Shown in pieces: positions 32,049 through 40,801 of a stretch of DNA of 64,000 nt (its first letter is position 1; each line of letters begins with the position of its first letter). Both the position numbers and the translations under genes were made by a program. Source of the DNA: Mucilaginibacter sp. (GTDB taxonomy: Bacteria > Bacteroidota > Bacteroidia > Sphingobacteriales > Sphingobacteriaceae). Under the pieces are notes generated by a model. It was not told where the DNA came from, searched no databases, and was given only the letters and a program-made list of their open reading frames with translations. The stretch spans positions 186,001-250,000 of the forward strand of contig NZ_JANYGQ010000028.1 of assembly GCF_025359345.1 (NCBI RefSeq), in the 5' to 3' direction.

Positions 32049-33470
32049 ATGAAACGCAGTTATTACATCGTAGGGCTCATAATGCTAACGTTTTTTGTTA
32101 TATCGTTTATAACAAATATCATAGGGCCATTGTCCCCGGCTTTTATCACCAATTTTAAATTGAGCGATTTAATGGCGGGGGTATTGCCGTTTGCATTTTT
32201 TATTGCTTACGGCGTAATGTCAATCCCATCAAGTATGCTGGTGCAGAAGTATAACGAGAAAACCATTATGGTGGCTGCTTTTGTGGTTGCGTTTTTGGGT
32301 TCGTTATTGCTGGCTGCGCAACCTAACTATCTAACAGCATTGCTGTCGTTATTTTTAATAGGCTGCGGCATGGCGATGCTGCAGGTAGTCATTAACCCGC
32401 TGCTGCGCACGGCCGGCGGCGAAGAAAATTACGCTTTCACATCGGTGCTGGCCCAGCTAATCTTCGGCGGGGCTTCTTTCCTGAGCCCGTTGGTTTATTC
32501 GTACATGGTTTTAAACCTCGCTAAAAAGAGCCATCCGGGCGTTTTTTCTATCCTGGCGCCATTAGTTCCTGCTGATATGCCATGGTTATCGCTTTACTGG
32601 CTTTTTGTGGTGATGTCGTTGTTGATGGTTGTGCTGATGCTGGTTTCAAGATTCCCGAAAGTTGAATTGGCTGCCGATGAAAAGGCGGGTGCATGGGAAA
32701 CGCATGTAATGCTGTTTAAACGCCCTGTAGTTAAAGCGTATTTCATCGCGCTATTCTGCTATGTAGGTACTGAGCAAGGTGTATCTTATTGGATGTCGGA
32801 GTTTTTGAAACGCTATCACCAAATCGACCCCGAAACTACCGGCGCAAGTGCCGTGGCGTACTTTTGGGGATTAATGACGGTTGGTGGAATATTTGGTTTG
32901 ATTTTGTTAAAAATAATGGATAGCCGCAGGCTATTAATAGCTTTTACCATTCCGGCAATTATTGCCCTGTCATTTGGGTTATTTGGGAGCACGCAGGTCT
33001 CGTTAATCGCATTCCCTGTTGTCGGGTTTTTTATGTCGGTGATGTATCCTATTATTTTTTCGCTGGCTCTAAGTTCGGTTGATGAACATCATGGCTCATT
33101 CGCCGGTATCCTGGTAACGGGCATAATCGGCGGAGCTGTTGTTCAGTTGCTTATCGGTGGATTGGCCGATTTTATTGGTCTACGTGGTGGTATGATGTTC
33201 CTGTATATTACAATGGGTTACATGTTATCGATCGGTTTTTGGGCAAAGCCGTTGGTTACCAATAATACATCATCAAAACTCGCCGCAATAATTGGCTTTA
33301 CAGGTTTGCTTATTGCTGAATTTGTTCTTTTTAAGTTTGCTAAGATAACATCTGTCGATAGGGTGGCGTTTAATGCAAACACGATTCTTCTAGTCGGAGC
33401 ACTTGGGTTTTTTGTTCCTTACTTTATTACAACTCTATTTGCTAAGAAACGACAGGCCGCTAATAAATAA
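32049..33470 (+). CDS. Sugar MFS transporter (FucP/FHS-like)
   Basis: A 473-residue inner-membrane protein with about 12 hydrophobic helices. Start MKRSYYIVGLIMLTFFVISF; the first loop LSPAFITNFKLSDLMAG and the helix-2 motif FIAYGVMSIPSSMLVQKYNE are the fucose:H+ symporter (FHS) pattern. LIGCGMAMLQVVINPLLRTAGG matches the family's conserved helix-4 stretch, in which the Asn-Pro pair is typical. It probably imports a hexose with protons. The ROK kinase gene starts 2 bases after its stop, so the pair likely takes up and phosphorylates the same sugar. Specific sugar unknown. The 227-base upstream gap holds a terminator, an AT-rich tract and no other feature. Confidence 0.88.
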   Translation: MKRSYYIVGLIMLTFFVISFITNIIGPLSPAFITNFKLSDLMAGVLPFAFFIAYGVMSIPSSMLVQKYNEKTIMVAAFVVAFLGSLLLAAQPNYLTALLSLFLIGCGMAMLQVVINPLLRTAGGEENYAFTSVLAQLIFGGASFLSPLVYSYMVLNLAKKSHPGVFSILAPLVPADMPWLSLYWLFVVMSLLMVVLMLVSRFPKVELAADEKAGAWETHVMLFKRPVVKAYFIALFCYVGTEQGVSYWMSEFLKRYHQIDPETTGASAVAYFWGLMTVGGIFGLILLKIMDSRRLLIAFTIPAIIALSFGLFGSTQVSLIAFPVVGFFMSVMYPIIFSLALSSVDEHHGSFAGILVTGIIGGAVVQLLIGGLADFIGLRGGMMFLYITMGYMLSIGFWAKPLVTNNTSSKLAAIIGFTGLLIAEFVLFKFAKITSVDRVAFNANTILLVGALGFFVPYFITTLFAKKRQAANK

Positions 33471-33472
33471 AC

Positions 33473-34321
33473 ATGGACAATATGAAAATTATAGGCATCG
33501 ATTTAGGCGCCACAAATATTCGCGGGGCTGTTGTTACAGGTGATGCTATGGGCGATATCATTTCACGCCGCATCAATACCAAAGGAACAGAAGAACAAGT
33601 GCTGGAGGACGTTTATTTTGTAGTTGATAAGCTGATAGGCAAAGACGTAAAAGCAATCGGCATAGGCGTTCCCAGCGTGGTTGATGTGGAACTTGGCATT
33701 GTTTACGATGTGGTACACATACCATCGTGGAAGGAAGTGCATCTAAAACAGATACTGGAGGATAAATATAAAGTACCTGTATTTGTAAATAACGATGCCA
33801 ACTGTTTTATACTTGGTGAGTATTATTTCGGCAAGGGAAAAAGCATAAAAAATATGGTTGGCCTTACCATTGGCACCGGGCTTGGTGCAGGCATCATCAT
33901 CAACAACCAACTTTACGCCGGCCCCAACTGCGGCGCAGGCGAATTTGGCTGTGTTGATTACCTTGATAACAACTACGAATTTTATTGCAGCGGATCGTTC
34001 TTCAATAACGTTTACGGATTGGGTGGACAGCAAGTATTTAAAGATGCTCAAAACGGCGATGCACGTGCCCTGGAACTTTATGCCGAAATGGGCACCCACC
34101 TCGGCAACGCCATCAAACTGGTAATGTACACTTATGACCCAGCTTTAATTATCCTGGGTGGCTCGGTACAACTGGCTTACGAATATTTTGAAAAAGCGAT
34201 GTGGGAACGCATCCGTACGCTGGTTTACCCCAAAAGTGTCGAACGATTAACAATCGAACGTTCGGAGTTAGAAAACAGCGGGATACTTGGGGCTGCAGGA
34301 TTATATTTCGATTCGCTATAA
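33473..34321 (+). CDS. ROK-family sugar kinase
   Basis: A 282-residue cytosolic kinase starting MDNMKIIGIDLGATNIRGAV (the alternative M4 begins at 33482). The ATP-binding GIDLGATN, the substrate/catalytic VFVNNDANCFILGEYYFGKG with its Asp, and GLTIGTGLGAGIII are ROK hallmarks, as is ALIILGGSV near the C-terminus. The usual zinc-binding CxCGxxGC segment is altered to NCGAGEFGCVDYLD..FYCSG, so the zinc site is atypical or lost. ROK kinases phosphorylate glucose, fructose, mannose or N-acetyl sugars; no HTH is present, so it is an enzyme, not a repressor. Cotranscribed with the MFS gene by position. Confidence 0.88.
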   Translation: MDNMKIIGIDLGATNIRGAVVTGDAMGDIISRRINTKGTEEQVLEDVYFVVDKLIGKDVKAIGIGVPSVVDVELGIVYDVVHIPSWKEVHLKQILEDKYKVPVFVNNDANCFILGEYYFGKGKSIKNMVGLTIGTGLGAGIIINNQLYAGPNCGAGEFGCVDYLDNNYEFYCSGSFFNNVYGLGGQQVFKDAQNGDARALELYAEMGTHLGNAIKLVMYTYDPALIILGGSVQLAYEYFEKAMWERIRTLVYPKSVERLTIERSELENSGILGAAGLYFDSL

Positions 34322-34329
34322 AACAGAAA

Positions 34330-34412
34330 AGACTTACGAAGTTTTTAAAACTTCGTAAGTCTGACAATACTTTTCGTCTTTCGGTCTTTACTGACTTTCC
34401 GGACTTCGGACT
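34330..34412. terminator. Long perfect hairpin plus AGTCCGAAAG-type repeat between convergent genes
   Basis: AGACTTACGAAGTTTT (34330-34345) and AAAACTTCGTAAGTCT (34347-34362) form a 16-base perfect stem around one base, symmetrical for both the ROK and guaB transcripts. It is followed by CTTTCGGTCTTTACTGACTT then TCCGGACTTCGGACTAC (34376-34412), a copy of the dispersed repeat, which ends at the guaB stop codon. Confidence 0.7.
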
Positions 34413-35880
34413 ACCTGGTGTAGTTAGGCGCTTCCTTAGTTATGGTAATGTCATGCGGATGACTTTCCCTCATCCCTGCTGCTGTTATGCGCACAAACTT
34501 GGCTTTTTGCAAATCCTCAATCACGGCAGCACCGCAATAGTGCATGCCTGCACGAAGGCCGCCTATGTATTGGTATACCACTTCGGCAAGATTGCCTTTA
34601 AAGGGTACGCGACCAACAATGCCTTCAGGAACCAGTTTGGTAACGATATCCGTTTCATCCTGAAAATAACGGTCCTTCGAGCCTTTATCCATCGCCTCAA
34701 CCGAGCCCATGCCACGGTATGATTTAAACTTACGGCCCTCGTATATAATAGTCTCACCCGGCGATTCCTCAACCCCGGCAAACAACGAGCCTGCCATTAT
34801 TGAGCTTGCACCGGCTGCAATTGCTTTAACAATATCGCCTGTTTGTTTGATACCGCCATCCGCAATAACAGGTATGCCACGGCCCGTAAGTGCTTTTGCG
34901 CATTCGTAAACGGCAAACAGCTGCGGAACACCAACTCCAGCTACAATACGGGTAGTGCATATAGAGCCTGGACCTATGCCGACTTTAACGGCGTCAGCAC
35001 CTGCATCAGCAAGCGCTATGGCTGCCTCGCCCGTGGCTATGTTACCGGCGATAACCTGCAAGTCGGGGAATAGCGCTTTAACGCTCTTCACCATGTCAAT
35101 AACCCCTTTTGAGTGGCCGTGGGCGGTATCAACTGTAATTACGTCAACACCGGCAGCAACCAGGGCCTTTACGCGGTCGATATTATCCGCAGCTACTCCA
35201 ACCGCTGCGCCAACGCGTAAACGCCCAAACTCGTCCTTACAAGCACTTGGGAAGTTCTTGAATTTCTGTATATCCTTAAATGTAATTAACCCCCGTAAAA
35301 TGCCATCGGCATCAACAACCGGTAATTTTTCAATTTTATGGTTTTGTAATATTTCTTCGGCCTGTATAAGGTTTGTACCCTGCGGGGCTACAACCAGGTT
35401 CTCTTTGGTCATTACTTCGCTAACCGGGCGGTCCATTTCTTTTTGGAAACGAAGGTCGCGGTTGGTGATGATGCCTTTTAGCTTGTTTGTGCCATCAACA
35501 ATGGGGATGCCGCCAATGCGGTATTCGCGCATGATTTTTACCGCATCGGCTACAGTGGCAGCTTCGTGCAAGGTAACCGGGTCCTGTATCATGCCGCTTT
35601 CCGAGCGTTTTACTTTACGCACCTCATCGGCCTGGGCAGCCACACTCATGTTTTTATGCAGGATACCAATGCCGCCGGCCTGTGCAATAGCAATAGCCAA
35701 TGCTGATTCGGTAACCGTATCCATAGCAGCCGAAATAACAGGGATATTAAGCCTTATTTTTTTGGTAAGCCAGGTGCTGGTGTCAACATCGCGCGGTAAA
35801 ACTTCTGAGTAGGCGGGGAGGAGTAAAACGTCGTCGTAAGTTAATCCTTCGGCGACAAATTTTTCGGGGTCTAATTGCAT
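34411..35880 (-). CDS. guaB: IMP dehydrogenase
   Basis: A 489-residue enzyme catalysing IMP to XMP with NAD, the committed step of GTP synthesis. The barrel start FVAEGLTYDDVLLLPAYSEV is family-typical. A pair of CBS domains is inserted at about 95-205 (VTLHEAATVADAVKIMREYR and LPVVDADGILRGLITFKDIQ). The catalytic loop GPGSICTTRIV carries Cys308, and the flap MGSVEAMDKGSKDRYFQ and VPFKGNLAEVVYQ motifs are present. Length is standard. The gene stands alone on the minus strand, convergent with ROK, with a promoter core 35 bases upstream. Very secure. Confidence 0.97.
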   Translation of the reverse strand: MQLDPEKFVAEGLTYDDVLLLPAYSEVLPRDVDTSTWLTKKIRLNIPVISAAMDTVTESALAIAIAQAGGIGILHKNMSVAAQADEVRKVKRSESGMIQDPVTLHEAATVADAVKIMREYRIGGIPIVDGTNKLKGIITNRDLRFQKEMDRPVSEVMTKENLVVAPQGTNLIQAEEILQNHKIEKLPVVDADGILRGLITFKDIQKFKNFPSACKDEFGRLRVGAAVGVAADNIDRVKALVAAGVDVITVDTAHGHSKGVIDMVKSVKALFPDLQVIAGNIATGEAAIALADAGADAVKVGIGPGSICTTRIVAGVGVPQLFAVYECAKALTGRGIPVIADGGIKQTGDIVKAIAAGASSIMAGSLFAGVEESPGETIIYEGRKFKSYRGMGSVEAMDKGSKDRYFQDETDIVTKLVPEGIVGRVPFKGNLAEVVYQYIGGLRAGMHYCGAAVIEDLQKAKFVRITAAGMRESHPHDITITKEAPNYTR

Positions 35881-35915
35881 AGCAAATAATGTGTTTGGAG
35901 TTATTATTTGCCGGG

Positions 35916-35923
35916 CAAAGCTA
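35916..35923 (-). promoter_or_regulatory. -7 promoter core for guaB
   Basis: CAAAGCTA reads TAGCTTTG on the minus strand, a perfect TAnnTTTG followed by CCCGG, about 35 bases before the start codon. No clear -33 element. Confidence 0.45.
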
Positions 35924-36026
35924 ACAAAATATTTCGAATTTCCGATGATCGATGTCGGAATTATTAGATGGCAGGCTAAGCTATCTCGTTAAAATTGCCT
36001 TATGATGATATTTAGTACTACTTCCT

Positions 36027-37109
36027 TTACAGTTCGAACGGAAATAATCGTCGTTCGTCAAAATGCCGAATAATTGAATTTCTTACATTTTCGTCATTTT
36101 TTAAATAGTCGTAAATCCATTTGGAAACTAATTTCTTCGATTGAAATCGAACCTCGTCAGACAAAAGCTTCTCTTTAAAGCTTCCGCCATAATCAAAGGC
36201 CGCCCCTTTTACAGCACATACAATTATGAGATTTTTGAGGATTTTTTTCCTTGTGACCTTAAAATAGTCTAGATTATTTTCGTTTGAATATTTTTTGCAA
36301 GCCAAAATAATACCATCAATAACCCCATCAACAAGCGAGCCATGACAAGTTGTATGTACATAATTGGCGAAACTCGTGACAGATGGCTTCCATTCCCAAC
36401 CAGAGATCGCAATTTGATATTCATTTTCTTCGATACTGCCCTCATACTTAATTTGAAGATTGGGTTTGCCATTTAACGAATTGAGAATGCTATCGAACAC
36501 GTAAAAGATACCGTTAGGGAAATGATAATAGTTCTGATTTAAATATTTGGTTCGTTTATCCCTGGTGATTATTTCTGTCTTCCGATTTATAATTGGAATT
36601 AGTACTAATTCCTGATTTAAGGCAAGGTAATCGACGTTGGTATCGGGGAAAATCTTTTCGTCAATTTCAAAACATAGTACGAGGCTTGTGTGATGGCCTT
36701 CGATTTCATGGCGATTTTCCGCATGCGCTTGCCCATTAGTAAGAAGAATGTGAATTTTGTCGTTTGTCAATTCAAACCTGGTTGTAACGACAGTAAGGGC
36801 TCGGGAGTAAAGATAATTGTAATCAACGATTGGTACGGTTAATGCTTGTAAAAACGGCGATAGGTTAGTCCTTCCGTTAATTTTTATAGAAAAGCTGTTA
36901 CCGTCGTTGATAGAAACATTAAAAGTAAAATCTTCAGCCGCGCATAATTCAATGCACTCCTTTATTAGTTGGTCGATGGCGTAAATTATCCCCTTGCTAC
37001 TTGTGGAACGAAAGTACATACCTGGCCGACTTCTGACGCTTTCTTCAAAAATTATCGGAGTTATTGAATCGTTCGCGTAGGGAGAATTTATAGAATCTGA
37101 ATCAGGCAT
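36027..37109 (-). CDS. Degenerate stand-alone GyrB/ParE-like ATPase-transducer protein
   Basis: A 360-residue protein that follows the N-terminal half of GyrB/ParE by motif order. FEESVRSRPGMYFRSTSSKG (about 22-41) matches EAVRKRPGMYIGST. A degraded region corresponds to the Bergerat ATP site: the DNSxDEA helix is replaced by QLIKECIELC, and DNGRGIP and the GxxGxG lid are missing. Then come DYLALNQELVLIPIINRKTE (transducer start), FPNGIFYVFDSILN, SFANYVHTTCHGSLVDGVID (like SFVNNINTxEGGTHLEGF) and GSFKEKLLSDEVR (like QTKxKLGNSEVR, catalytic Lys kept). It stops where GyrB enters TOPRIM; no TOPRIM or DNA-binding core follows. It is unlikely to hydrolyse ATP normally. Composition is visibly more A/T-rich than its neighbours. 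Solitary gene; role unknown. Confidence 0.75.
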   Translation of the reverse strand: MPDSDSINSPYANDSITPIIFEESVRSRPGMYFRSTSSKGIIYAIDQLIKECIELCAAEDFTFNVSINDGNSFSIKINGRTNLSPFLQALTVPIVDYNYLYSRALTVVTTRFELTNDKIHILLTNGQAHAENRHEIEGHHTSLVLCFEIDEKIFPDTNVDYLALNQELVLIPIINRKTEIITRDKRTKYLNQNYYHFPNGIFYVFDSILNSLNGKPNLQIKYEGSIEENEYQIAISGWEWKPSVTSFANYVHTTCHGSLVDGVIDGIILACKKYSNENNLDYFKVTRKKILKNLIIVCAVKGAAFDYGGSFKEKLLSDEVRFQSKKLVSKWIYDYLKNDENVRNSIIRHFDERRLFPFEL

Positions 37110-37289
37110 AGAGGCTGATTTTAACCATTTTTAATAGTTAAATATAAGCAATTTAACCCGAAAATTAATACTAAATGGAGCGCTTTTAGAAGAAATAATT
37201 CAAAAAATAATTACTTATTTCCAAAATTCTCCCGGCTCTTATTTTTACATCCGCACACTTGCACATCTGTAAATTCGCACATCACTGAA

Positions 37290-38570
37290 TCAATATTTCC
37301 CGACGATCACCTTATAAAATCCGTCAAAATCCAAATACACATTTGCCAGCTCTTTCAACCTTTCAGCACTGATGGTTTTTACGGTTTCCACGTATCTGTC
37401 GTAATAATCATAGTCCAACCCGGCGAAGTACAGGTTTTTGAATTTATCGGCATGCGAGAATACATTTTCCAAACTGCCTAACAGCGAACCCAGCATATAA
37501 TTGCGCACCAGTGAAAGTTCGTCTTCTGGTATTAAATCACTTTTTAGCAGGTTTATTTCCTTTTCAATTTCGGCGATTGCAGCTTTGCAAACATCAGCGC
37601 CAACTTCGGTGGCTATAAACATAGCCCCGGCGTGCTTTAGCGAGCTCATACCCGACCCAATGCCGTAGGTGTAACCTTTGTCCTCGCGGATATTTGCCAT
37701 CAGCCTGGAGCCGAAGTAGCCGCCCAGCACGGTGTTCAGCACCTGAAGGGCCGGGAAATCCGGGTGGGTACGGTTTATTACCGGCAACCCCATGCGTATG
37801 GCAGATTGCAAAGCCTCGGGCTTTTCGGTAAAGTAAAAATGTTCGGTTGATGATTTTATTTCCGGCTGGGTGGCATCCGGTTTAATATCCGGGTTTGTCC
37901 AGCTTTTATCGAAAGTATCGGTTATCAGTTCCAGTATTTCCGGTTCAATTTTGCCCGATATAATAATGGTGCAGTTTGATGGCTGGTACATTTGCTTAAA
38001 ATGGGCCAGCATGTCATCGCGTTTTAACGTTTTAAATGTGCCAGCGTCAGCCCCTAAGCCGTAGGCTGTATCGCCATATAAAGCTTTGTTGAAGGCACGA
38101 CGCGCAACAAAATCATTTTTCTGAAGGCTTACCTGTAGTTTTTGCTGCTGATTGCGGATATAGGTAGCCAGTTCTTTTTCGGGGAAAATAGAATCAGTCA
38201 GAATATCCTTTATTACAGGAAGCGTATGCTGCAAATGCTTGTTCAAGCTGTACAGCGTTACCAGCGAATTATCATAACCATAATCAACCTGTAAAAAAGC
38301 GCCATAAAAGTCAACTTTGTCCGATATTTGCGCCTGGGTCATGGAGTTGGTACCCTCGGTGAGCATGGTGTTCACCGCTACGTTCAGCAAAGGCTTTTCA
38401 GGGTTAAAACGCTGGTTGGCAAAAATCCATTCAATACGCACCAATTCCTGGTCGCCGCTGTTAAAGCAAAATACGTTGCAGCCGTTATCCAGCGCCTGGT
38501 GCGCCGGCCTTAGCAAATTTATATTATCTATCGCCCTGAATTCCGGGGCTTGTTTTCTGTCTATGGTCAT
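37290..38570 (-). CDS. M16-family peptidase homologue, inactive-type subunit
   Basis: A 426-residue two-domain insulinase-like protein. The position of the zinc motif HxxEH is occupied by NTMLTEGTNSMTQAQISDKV, so it should not bind zinc. The second-domain substrate residues are kept: LGGYFGSRLMANIREDKGYT followed by YGIGS, the R/Y pair that binds substrate carboxylate in M16B enzymes. It starts downstream of the active M16 gene on the same strand with a 135-base gap, so the two probably form a heterodimer like bacterial M16B pairs. No signal peptide: cytosolic, unless exported otherwise. The gap contains a short direct repeat of GTCATTGGTCA at 38568-38591. Confidence 0.88.
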   Translation of the reverse strand: MTIDRKQAPEFRAIDNINLLRPAHQALDNGCNVFCFNSGDQELVRIEWIFANQRFNPEKPLLNVAVNTMLTEGTNSMTQAQISDKVDFYGAFLQVDYGYDNSLVTLYSLNKHLQHTLPVIKDILTDSIFPEKELATYIRNQQQKLQVSLQKNDFVARRAFNKALYGDTAYGLGADAGTFKTLKRDDMLAHFKQMYQPSNCTIIISGKIEPEILELITDTFDKSWTNPDIKPDATQPEIKSSTEHFYFTEKPEALQSAIRMGLPVINRTHPDFPALQVLNTVLGGYFGSRLMANIREDKGYTYGIGSGMSSLKHAGAMFIATEVGADVCKAAIAEIEKEINLLKSDLIPEDELSLVRNYMLGSLLGSLENVFSHADKFKNLYFAGLDYDYYDRYVETVKTISAERLKELANVYLDFDGFYKVIVGKY

Positions 38571-38705
38571 TGGTCAGTAGTCATTGGTCAACGGTGTGAC
38601 CTGTTATAAAACTTTGTCTGTATCCGAAAAATCCTCAAATCCGCTTAACTGCGAAGCTATCTTGAACGCCAATTTAAAACAAATTAAATTGTGAAAAATC
38701 CCGGT

Positions 38706-39947
38706 TCAGACTTTCTCAGCCAAATAAATCAGCGTCGATGAATTATTTTTCTTGAATAAATTATTAGCCAGCTCTTTTATCTGCGCAGCGGTTACCTGTA
38801 AATATTTACCGGTTTCGTGGTTCAGCAAATCAGCATCGCCCAAAAGCTCGAAAGAAGCCAGGTTCATCGCCTTATCCAGCAGCGACATTTCTGAAAATAT
38901 CATCGTCGACTCTGTTTTGTTTTGCACCTTAGTCAGCTCATCTGCAGGTATGTCAATGGTTTTTATTTTCTCCAGTTCATCCCAAATTGCAGCTTCGGCC
39001 ATTTCAATGCTGATATTTTCAAGCGGTTTGCCCTCGAATACAAACATGCCCTTATCAAGGCTGCCGGTCATATAAGCGTGCACCTCGCTGAAAATCTGTT
39101 TGTCCTTCACCAGGCTGCGGTAAAGGCGTGATGAATTGCCACGCGATAAAATATCGGACAGCAACTCTGCCACGTAATAGGTTTTATCCAGCCTGTCGCC
39201 CATTTGGAAGGCAATATAAACATCGTTCAGCGGTACCTTTGCGGTAACGGTTGCGCGGCGTTCGTCGTGCTGTTCCGGTTCCTGCGGCAAATTGCGTACA
39301 TATTTTTCGCCAGCAGGTATAGGGCCGAACCATTTCTCTGCAAGCTGTTTTACCTGCTCTAAATTAATATCACCACCAACAACCATAATTGCATTTTGCG
39401 GGGTATAATGTTTTTTGAAAAAGGCTTTTACATCCTCAATTTTGGCATCCTCAATATGTTTGAGTTCTTTACCTATGGTAGCCCATTGGTACGGGTGCTT
39501 TTTATAAACCATGGGGCGCAGCTTTAGCCAAACATCGCCGTAAGGCTGGTTAAGATAACGCTGTTTAAATTCTTCAATTACCACATTGCGTTGTACTTCC
39601 AGGCTTTTTTCGCTAAAGGCAAGGCTAAGCATGCGGTCGCTTTCGAGCCAAAAGGCAGTCTCGGTATTTGAAGATGGCAGGGTAATATAATAATTGGTGA
39701 TATCGTTACTGGTGAAAGCGTTATTTTCGCCGCCTACACGTTGCAGGGGTTCATCATAACTGGGTATATTTACCGAGCCGCCAAACATCAGGTGCTCAAA
39801 TAAATGTGCAAATCCTGTTTGCTCGGGGTTTTCGTCGCGGGCGCCAACATCATAAAGAATATTCAGCACCGCCATTGGGGTAGTATGGTCTTCATGCACT
39901 ATAACGCGCAGACCATTATCAAGAGTAAATCGGTTGAATTTAACCAT
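38706..39947 (-). CDS. M16-family zinc peptidase, active subunit
   Basis: A 413-residue M16B peptidase. The inverted zinc motif H48-L-F-E51-H52 (GFAHLFEHLMFGGS) is intact and the third ligand Glu lies in VVIEEFKQRYLNQPYG. The two homologous domains are visible, the second with GNSSRLYRSLVKDKQIFSEV. No signal peptide is present. It probably pairs with the inactive homologue encoded just downstream to degrade peptides. A TACATTTG promoter core precedes it by about 25 bases. The gene is divergent from the helical-repeat gene across a 149-base AT-rich gap. Confidence 0.92.
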   Translation of the reverse strand: MVKFNRFTLDNGLRVIVHEDHTTPMAVLNILYDVGARDENPEQTGFAHLFEHLMFGGSVNIPSYDEPLQRVGGENNAFTSNDITNYYITLPSSNTETAFWLESDRMLSLAFSEKSLEVQRNVVIEEFKQRYLNQPYGDVWLKLRPMVYKKHPYQWATIGKELKHIEDAKIEDVKAFFKKHYTPQNAIMVVGGDINLEQVKQLAEKWFGPIPAGEKYVRNLPQEPEQHDERRATVTAKVPLNDVYIAFQMGDRLDKTYYVAELLSDILSRGNSSRLYRSLVKDKQIFSEVHAYMTGSLDKGMFVFEGKPLENISIEMAEAAIWDELEKIKTIDIPADELTKVQNKTESTMIFSEMSLLDKAMNLASFELLGDADLLNHETGKYLQVTAAQIKELANNLFKKNNSSTLIYLAEKV

Positions 39948-39972
39948 TTGTAAATTTTCAATTAACGGAAAG

Positions 39973-39980
39973 CAAATGTA
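39973..39980 (-). promoter_or_regulatory. -7 promoter core for the M16 pair
   Basis: CAAATGTA reads TACATTTG on the minus strand, a perfect TAnnTTTG, 25 bases before the M16 start. The flanks AGCAAATGTAG closely match those of the hscA core. Confidence 0.5.
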
Positions 39981-40006
39981 GAGTTTTTGTTGATTGTGAA
40001 TATAAT

Positions 40007-40094
40007 TTGAAAATTTGTTTTAATTTGAAGATTTGAAAATGGCTTTAAGATAACATATCGTCAAATTTTCAAATTACTGAATTTTCAAATTACC
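40007..40094. repeat. TTTGAAAATTTG-type direct and inverted repeats
   Basis: TTTGAAAATTTG and ATTTGAAGATTTGAAAAT on the left face TCAAATTTTCAAATTACTGA then ATTTTCAAATTA on the right, forming an AT-rich inverted array in the gap between the divergent M16 and helical-repeat genes. Confidence 0.55.
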
Positions 40095-40096
40095 CC

Positions 40097-40654
40097 ATGA
40101 CACAAGGCGAACTCGTTAAAATAATATCAAATACGCTGGGTAAACCAAAGGTACTGGAGCTCGGGCGTATTTTAACAGAGCAAAAATTTTCGTTAGACGA
40201 CCTGATTGACATTACCTTTTACCCAGATAGTATGATAGCCTTCAGGGCGAGCTGGATACTAGAAAATATGCTACTTGCGGACCCGATAAAATATGAGCCT
40301 GAGCTGGAATATTTCTTTTTACGTTTCAAACAGGTTAAATATCATGGTCCGCAAAGGCATTATATTAAGATATTGATGCATCTGACCGACCCTAAAATGA
40401 ACCCGGTAATTAAAAGGAAGCTGGAAACAATTGACCTTGAGCCCGCAGTTGAGCAATGTTTCGACTCAATGATTGATCCCAAAGCGAAAATTGCGGTAAA
40501 AGTGTTCGCCTCCGAAGCCCTATTTAACCTGCGCCACCGGTACGATTGGGTTGCCGAGGAACTTGCTAATCAAATCCAATTCCTGATGCGCAATGGCTCG
40601 CCGGCAATCCAATCCCGGGGTAAGAAATTGTTGGCAATGTTATTTGTTAATTAA
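40097..40654 (+). CDS. Alpha-helical repeat protein (HEAT/ARM-like), unknown function
   Basis: A 185-residue soluble protein that appears almost entirely helical. Paired helices such as MIAFRASWILENMLLADP, HYIKILMHLTDPKMNPVIKR and AKIAVKVFASEALFNLRHRY have the R-A-S/E-A-L spacing of HEAT-type repeats, with about four units. No catalytic residues or signal peptide. It is probably a protein-binding adaptor in the cytosol. The genomic neighbourhood does not indicate a partner. I am fairly sure it is a real gene, less sure of the repeat class. Confidence 0.65.
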   Translation: MTQGELVKIISNTLGKPKVLELGRILTEQKFSLDDLIDITFYPDSMIAFRASWILENMLLADPIKYEPELEYFFLRFKQVKYHGPQRHYIKILMHLTDPKMNPVIKRKLETIDLEPAVEQCFDSMIDPKAKIAVKVFASEALFNLRHRYDWVAEELANQIQFLMRNGSPAIQSRGKKLLAMLFVN

Positions 40655-40717
40655 GCGCTGCCACATAATTTCAATAGAACCGGCAAAATCATAAAATTAA
40701 AAGTCCTGATAATGAGC

Positions 40718-40762
40718 GTGTTTCACAGCGTTCCAGGTGTTCCGCTGTGAAAAATGGAACGC
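40718..40762. repeat. Dispersed repeat GCGTTCCATTTTTCACAGCG, copy 1 (inverted)
   Basis: Read on the minus strand, this gives GCGTTCCATTTTTCACAGCG, then GAACACCTGGAACGCTGTGAAACAC. A close copy lies at 45891-45937 on the plus strand. The inner arms TTTCACAGCG (40721-40730) and CGCTGTGAAA (40743-40752) form a hairpin between convergent genes, so it can also terminate transcription. Confidence 0.7.
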
Positions 40763-40801
40763 ATTGCCGGCTACACCTGACTTTAAACTTTAGACTCAAG
40801 A

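Noticed and set aside
34955..35812. Open frame of 285 codons on the plus strand inside guaB
   Set aside because: Antisense shadow of the guaB coding frame; the product has low complexity (Ala, Ser, Thr rich) and no domain. guaB itself is unambiguous.
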